Below, in pieces: positions 13,461 to 16,671 of a stretch of 16,671 bases of DNA (positions within the stretch are counted from its first letter, which is position 1; every line of letters starts with the position of its first letter). Source of the stretch: Candidatus Omnitrophota bacterium (GTDB taxonomy: Bacteria > Omnitrophota > Gorgyraeia > Duberdicusellales > 4484-171). Location of the stretch: NCBI GenBank assembly GCA_016939345.1, contig JAFGHG010000065.1, positions 1 through 16,671 on the forward strand, read 5' to 3'. The position numbers were made by a program, and so were the translations under genes. A model generated the notes under the pieces. That model did not search any database, was not told the origin of the DNA, and saw only the letters and a list, made by a program, of their open reading frames with translations.

Positions 13461-15374
13461 TTATAAATCTACATTAAAGCGCTTAAACCAGCGGTCAAGC
13501 AAAAATATCCGGACTATCAATTTTTGCCATTCATTCATTCTGTGCAGTTTTTTGATTCTGGTCATCTTCTTAACTAAAGCAAAAAAAATTCTGGTGTCGA
13601 TTATGTCTCTAAGTTGACCTGCCGGTCTGTCCTGCCATTTTTCAAATTCCGGCCGTAGCTCATTACGCATCCACTCTGTTTGTGGTATCTCAAAGCCTAT
13701 TTTTGAACGCCTCCAGCGTATAGCCTCGGGAAGGATATCGGCAAACGATTCTCTTATCAGCAGCTTATTCCAGCCTCTTTGCAAATTCATTCCTGCAGGC
13801 AGACTTACTGCAAATTCCACTAAGCGGTGGTCAAGAAAAGGAAACCTTGCTTCGATGCCGAAAGCCATTGCATTGCGGTCTTCCCATTTAAGAAGCCTGG
13901 GTAAATGAATTCGGGTTATCTCTTGCATCCTGTATTCGAAAGGGCTTATGTTCTGGGCTGCGAGCACCCAATTTTTTTTAAGGCTCAAACCCCTTGCCTT
14001 TTGCTCTGGCAAAAGAACTTCTCTGCCCTTTCTCTCCTTCCTAAATAGGTATCTGTGTAAATAAGCTGGTAGCTGTCCGACCAAAGAAGGGTTCCCGCCT
14101 GGAAGTATAGAGCTTATGAAGTGTTTTAAAGCTCTAAAAATAAAAAAATACTTAGCCTGTGCTAAAAATAAATAATATGCTGGCCAGTAACCGGAAAAAA
14201 GTTCATCACCTCCCTGGCCGTTAAGCAATACCGGCACGTTGTTGTCCCTGACCATGCGCATGACGACCCAGCCGGCATACTGTATAAGCGAGCCCGGAGG
14301 CTCATCATGATGATAGATAAAGTTGTCGAATTCCTCTATAAAACCCTCTGGCTTGGGAAAAGCATAATGGGTTATGCCGGCAAAGGCATTGACTACGATC
14401 TCAATGTATTTTCTTTCATCAAAACGCCTATCATCAAATACTGCAGAAAAAGAATGAAGCGAAGCCGCTGAGTTTGGTTTAAGCCTCTGGAGTTGTCCAT
14501 AAATCGAAGATGAATCGAGCCCTCCGGAAAGGCAAACACCCACCGGAACATCAGAGCGCAGGCGCAGACTGACTGAATCTTCAAACAAGGACTTAAGCCT
14601 GTCTCTGGCATTGCCCCTTGATAACAACGAGGCCTCTACAGCATCTGGAAACCAAAAGCTGTTACTTTTTAGCTCGCTTAGCTCCTCTATTGGAAACCTG
14701 GCCCAGCTTCCAGCAGGAAAAGCTTTTATATCCTGAAAAAAGGTATCAGGCGCATGATCATATCCGGTATCAATATATTCTATTATAGCATTTAAGTTGG
14801 CCTTGGCTCTTATGTCCTCTAGGGCAAAAAACTGTTTGATCTCAGAGGCAAAGGCGAATTTATTTCCCTTGTTAAAATAATATAATGGCTTTATTCCCAG
14901 CCGGTCTCTAGAGAGTATAAGGCAGCGTTTGCTCAAATCAACCAGGACAATGGCCCACATGCCGTTAAAACGCCTAAAACAGTCAGTGCCCCAGCATTGG
15001 TATGCTTTCAATATTACTTCAGTATCTGTTGCGGTCTCAAAATTAAAATTTAAATCAGATAACTCTTTCTTTAATTCAAGATAATTATATATTTCTCCGT
15101 TAAAAACTATCCAGACTTTTTTATCCTGGCCAGACATTGGCTGTAGTCCTGCCGGGCTCAAGTCTAAAATAGCCAGGCGCCTGTGGCCAAGGCCTAAAAT
15201 AGCTTTACCATCAACATTAAATCCGCCTAGGCATAATATCTGGCTCCCTAAAGAATCTTTCAAAAACCAATACCCCTCTCCGTCAGGGCCGCGGTGAGAA
15301 GCCAGTTGGTTCATCCTCTTTATGAGATCGGACTTAAAACCATTAGGGTCAATTATGCCGCAGATTCCGCACAT
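13461..15374 (-). CDS. asnB: Asparagine synthase (glutamine-hydrolysing)-like amidotransferase
   Basis: A 637-residue class II glutamine amidotransferase. The N-terminal glutaminase has the nucleophile Cys2 (MCGICG), SHRGPDGEG (26-34) and FNGEIYN (91-97). The synthetase domain has the ATP-binding loop SGGLDSSS (283-290) and the late conserved stretch AFGIEARFPFLDHRLVE. All key residues seen are intact. It would release ammonia from glutamine and transfer it to an adenylated carboxylate. Free asparagine synthesis is possible, but amidotransferases of this length are common in exopolysaccharide and exosortase loci, where they may amidate uronic acids in the polymer. The setting between two glycosyltransferase genes favours that inference. 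It starts seven bases after the GT9 stop, with AAGGA about 14 bases from the ATG, so coupled translation is likely. Confidence 0.9.
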   Translation of the reverse strand: MCGICGIIDPNGFKSDLIKRMNQLASHRGPDGEGYWFLKDSLGSQILCLGGFNVDGKAILGLGHRRLAILDLSPAGLQPMSGQDKKVWIVFNGEIYNYLELKKELSDLNFNFETATDTEVILKAYQCWGTDCFRRFNGMWAIVLVDLSKRCLILSRDRLGIKPLYYFNKGNKFAFASEIKQFFALEDIRAKANLNAIIEYIDTGYDHAPDTFFQDIKAFPAGSWARFPIEELSELKSNSFWFPDAVEASLLSRGNARDRLKSLFEDSVSLRLRSDVPVGVCLSGGLDSSSIYGQLQRLKPNSAASLHSFSAVFDDRRFDERKYIEIVVNAFAGITHYAFPKPEGFIEEFDNFIYHHDEPPGSLIQYAGWVVMRMVRDNNVPVLLNGQGGDELFSGYWPAYYLFLAQAKYFFIFRALKHFISSILPGGNPSLVGQLPAYLHRYLFRKERKGREVLLPEQKARGLSLKKNWVLAAQNISPFEYRMQEITRIHLPRLLKWEDRNAMAFGIEARFPFLDHRLVEFAVSLPAGMNLQRGWNKLLIRESFADILPEAIRWRRSKIGFEIPQTEWMRNELRPEFEKWQDRPAGQLRDIIDTRIFFALVKKMTRIKKLHRMNEWQKLIVRIFLLDRWFKRFNVDL

Positions 15375-15381
15375 AATGTTT

Positions 15382-16524
15382 CTAATTATCCTTTTTTAAA
15401 ACAAGCTCTCTGCTGCCATAACAGAGAACGACAGTTCGTTCGACTCCGGATATCGGCAGGTAATCAATATTCTCTATATTCTCGCCCTGCTTGAGCTTGT
15501 CAAAGGTATAGGCAATTACTCTAAAAACTATTTCCTTGTCTATGGCTCGAAGGCATTTAATATCTGAACATCCTTTTCCCTTATAAAGAGGGTTTTCAAA
15601 ATTATAGCAGGGAGAACATTTAAAATCACAGCTTAAAATAATACTGCGCTTTCCATAAATAACCCTGCGCAGTTCGCTGAAACCGTAAATAGAAAAGGCC
15701 GGTTTGTTCAAGCTGGCTGCAATATGAAGCAGAGAACTGTCGTTGCCAAAAAAAAGTCCGCAATCATTTATGACAGCTGCTGCCGAAAGTATATTGTCGC
15801 GGACAAATTTTCTGGGCTTTTGGTCAAGATCTGAAATAAATTCATCCACTGACTTTTCTTCTGAGGGCGAACCTGCCACCACTATTTCCAGATACTTTTC
15901 ATTAAGCAGTTTCCTGCAAACATATTTAAAATTCTCCAGAGACCAGCATTTTCTTTCAAGTTTTGAAAAGGGATGGACAAGTAAAAAAAAATCTTTTTTT
16001 ACCTGATGTAAAGTCTTGTCGGCTTCCTTTTGAATATCCTGCGGCACCACAATCAAAGGGCTTGGATCGGCCGAAGACTCATCTGCCTTTACCAAAGCTA
16101 AATTATTGCTGATATAGTGGTCTTTGTGGCAAGACAGGCTTTCATCGAGATAAACTTTATCTCTTATTAGACACCTTAAAAGCCGAAGAGAGTTTCTCCC
16201 TTTTACCGCCCAGCCTCTATTTTTTTTGCTAAGCAGGAATGAAAGGATATTTTCTCTTTTTCCGTTGGGATACATAGCATAAACCTTTTCATACTTGCTG
16301 GCATATATCTCTTGGAGTAACCTAAAAATATTTCTAAAATAATTATGTTTTTCTTTGTATATGAACAGCTTATCAACCAATCCCAAGGCTTCAATTATCT
16401 GGTGAGAGCCGTTGTCCGAACAAACCATATCAATATGACAGCCCTGTTTATGAAGGTACTTAATCGCCGGAGTTACGAGAATGATGTCCCCGATGCCTTG
16501 AGTGGAAATTAATAAAACTCTCAT
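15382..16524 (-). CDS. GT9-family (heptosyltransferase-like) glycosyltransferase
   Basis: A 380-residue cytoplasmic GT-B enzyme. The N-terminus MRVLLISTQGIGDIILVTPA is the classic GT9 start, with the glycine-rich IGD loop; the C-terminal half carries HPFSKLERKCWSLENF and GNDSSLLHIAASLNKP, corresponding to the nucleotide-sugar-binding motif of heptosyltransferases. A cysteine group (C299, C303, C306, C319, C324) follows, as in many GT9 members outside the enterobacterial LPS enzymes. It would add a sugar, possibly a heptose, to a lipid-linked glycan. The ATG at 16524 is chosen over an upstream in-frame TTG at 16569 because it sits exactly at the family motif and four bases after the stop of the preceding gene. 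Confidence 0.88.
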   Translation of the reverse strand: MRVLLISTQGIGDIILVTPAIKYLHKQGCHIDMVCSDNGSHQIIEALGLVDKLFIYKEKHNYFRNIFRLLQEIYASKYEKVYAMYPNGKRENILSFLLSKKNRGWAVKGRNSLRLLRCLIRDKVYLDESLSCHKDHYISNNLALVKADESSADPSPLIVVPQDIQKEADKTLHQVKKDFFLLVHPFSKLERKCWSLENFKYVCRKLLNEKYLEIVVAGSPSEEKSVDEFISDLDQKPRKFVRDNILSAAAVINDCGLFFGNDSSLLHIAASLNKPAFSIYGFSELRRVIYGKRSIILSCDFKCSPCYNFENPLYKGKGCSDIKCLRAIDKEIVFRVIAYTFDKLKQGENIENIDYLPISGVERTVVLCYGSRELVLKKDN

Positions 16525-16528
16525 GATC

Positions 16529-16671
16529 TTATCTATTGATTTGCTGATAAATATTTGTGAATTCTTCAACTTGCCTCTGGATGCTGAACTCTTTTATAAT
16601 CTTTTTATGAGCAGCTTCTCCCAAGGCTTTTCTTTTGTCGCCTGAATCTAAAAGCTCTATGATTTTCTGAG
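16529..16671 (-). CDS. C-terminal end of a GT4-type glycosyltransferase (partial)
   Basis: Forty-six codons and a TAA stop (16531-16529) continue off the right edge. The residues ELLDSGDKRKALGEAAHKKI followed by an EFSI...EFTNIYQQ stretch match the usual end of GT4 (GT-B) glycosyltransferases, where a LG-x-A-x-(K/R)-x3-EFS-W/I helix precedes the terminal helix. The stop lies four bases before the GT9 ATG, so the two are in one operon. Only the tail is visible, so donor and acceptor cannot be inferred. Confidence 0.7.
   Translation of the reverse strand, partial: QKIIELLDSGDKRKALGEAAHKKIIKEFSIQRQVEEFTNIYQQINR

Noticed and set aside
16525..16569. Upstream TTG start adding 15 residues to the GT9 enzyme
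   Set aside because: It would overlap the end of the preceding glycosyltransferase gene, and the family motif begins at ATG 16524.

Overview
The window reads as a chromosomal segment from a Gram-negative-type bacterium with an outer membrane. It encodes a polysaccharide export (OPX/Wza-family) protein, an outer-membrane beta-barrel, a Wzc/ExoP-like bacterial tyrosine kinase and a Wzy-type polymerase/ligase. The DNA looks AT-rich (not computed). The mix of an envelope polysaccharide locus, many TPR segments, a geranylgeranyl-reductase-family flavoprotein, a secreted CGDG-repeat protein and frequent absence of Shine-Dalgarno sites would fit an uncultured lineage such as Omnitrophota or a deltaproteobacterial-type group. 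That taxonomic guess is low confidence. No rRNA, tRNA, CRISPR array, transposase or integrase was seen.

Layout, following transcription from the right. (A) 16671-11848, minus strand: tail of a GT4-type glycosyltransferase, a GT9 (heptosyltransferase-like) glycosyltransferase, a class II asparagine synthase-like amidotransferase, and a fusion of a GT2 glycosyltransferase with a monotopic phosphoglycosyl transferase. This is a polysaccharide assembly operon with very short intergenic gaps. (B) 11767-9347, minus strand: a geranylgeranyl-reductase-like FAD enzyme and a membrane HAMP-GGDEF diguanylate cyclase, behind their own promoter. (C) 8591-9301, plus strand: the only rightward gene, a secreted, extremely cysteine-rich and aspartate-rich repeat protein. 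(D) 8385-6598, minus strand: a membrane-anchored TPR protein. A roughly 200-bp divergent regulatory region between C and D carries promoters, a 16-bp imperfect inverted repeat and a possible 27-codon ORF. (E) 6548-1, minus strand: a PilZ c-di-GMP-binding protein, beta-barrel, OPX protein, BY-kinase/co-polymerase, Wzy-like polymerase/ligase, and the start of a membrane protein that runs off the window. The genes after PilZ are joined by short gaps or 1-4 base overlaps.

Taken together, the genes suggest a Wzx/Wzy-type exopolysaccharide pathway. The fused transferase starts the lipid-linked repeat unit and probably adds a further sugar. GT4, GT9 and the amidotransferase-like enzyme would elaborate it, and the Wzy-like protein would polymerise it under control of the BY-kinase. 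The OPX protein plus its beta-barrel partner would carry it across the envelope. A diguanylate cyclase a few kilobases away and a PilZ receptor as first gene of the export operon suggest c-di-GMP control. No Wzx flippase is visible, so the locus extends beyond the window. Two minus-strand promoters place the predicted +1 at or next to the ATG, suggesting leaderless mRNAs.
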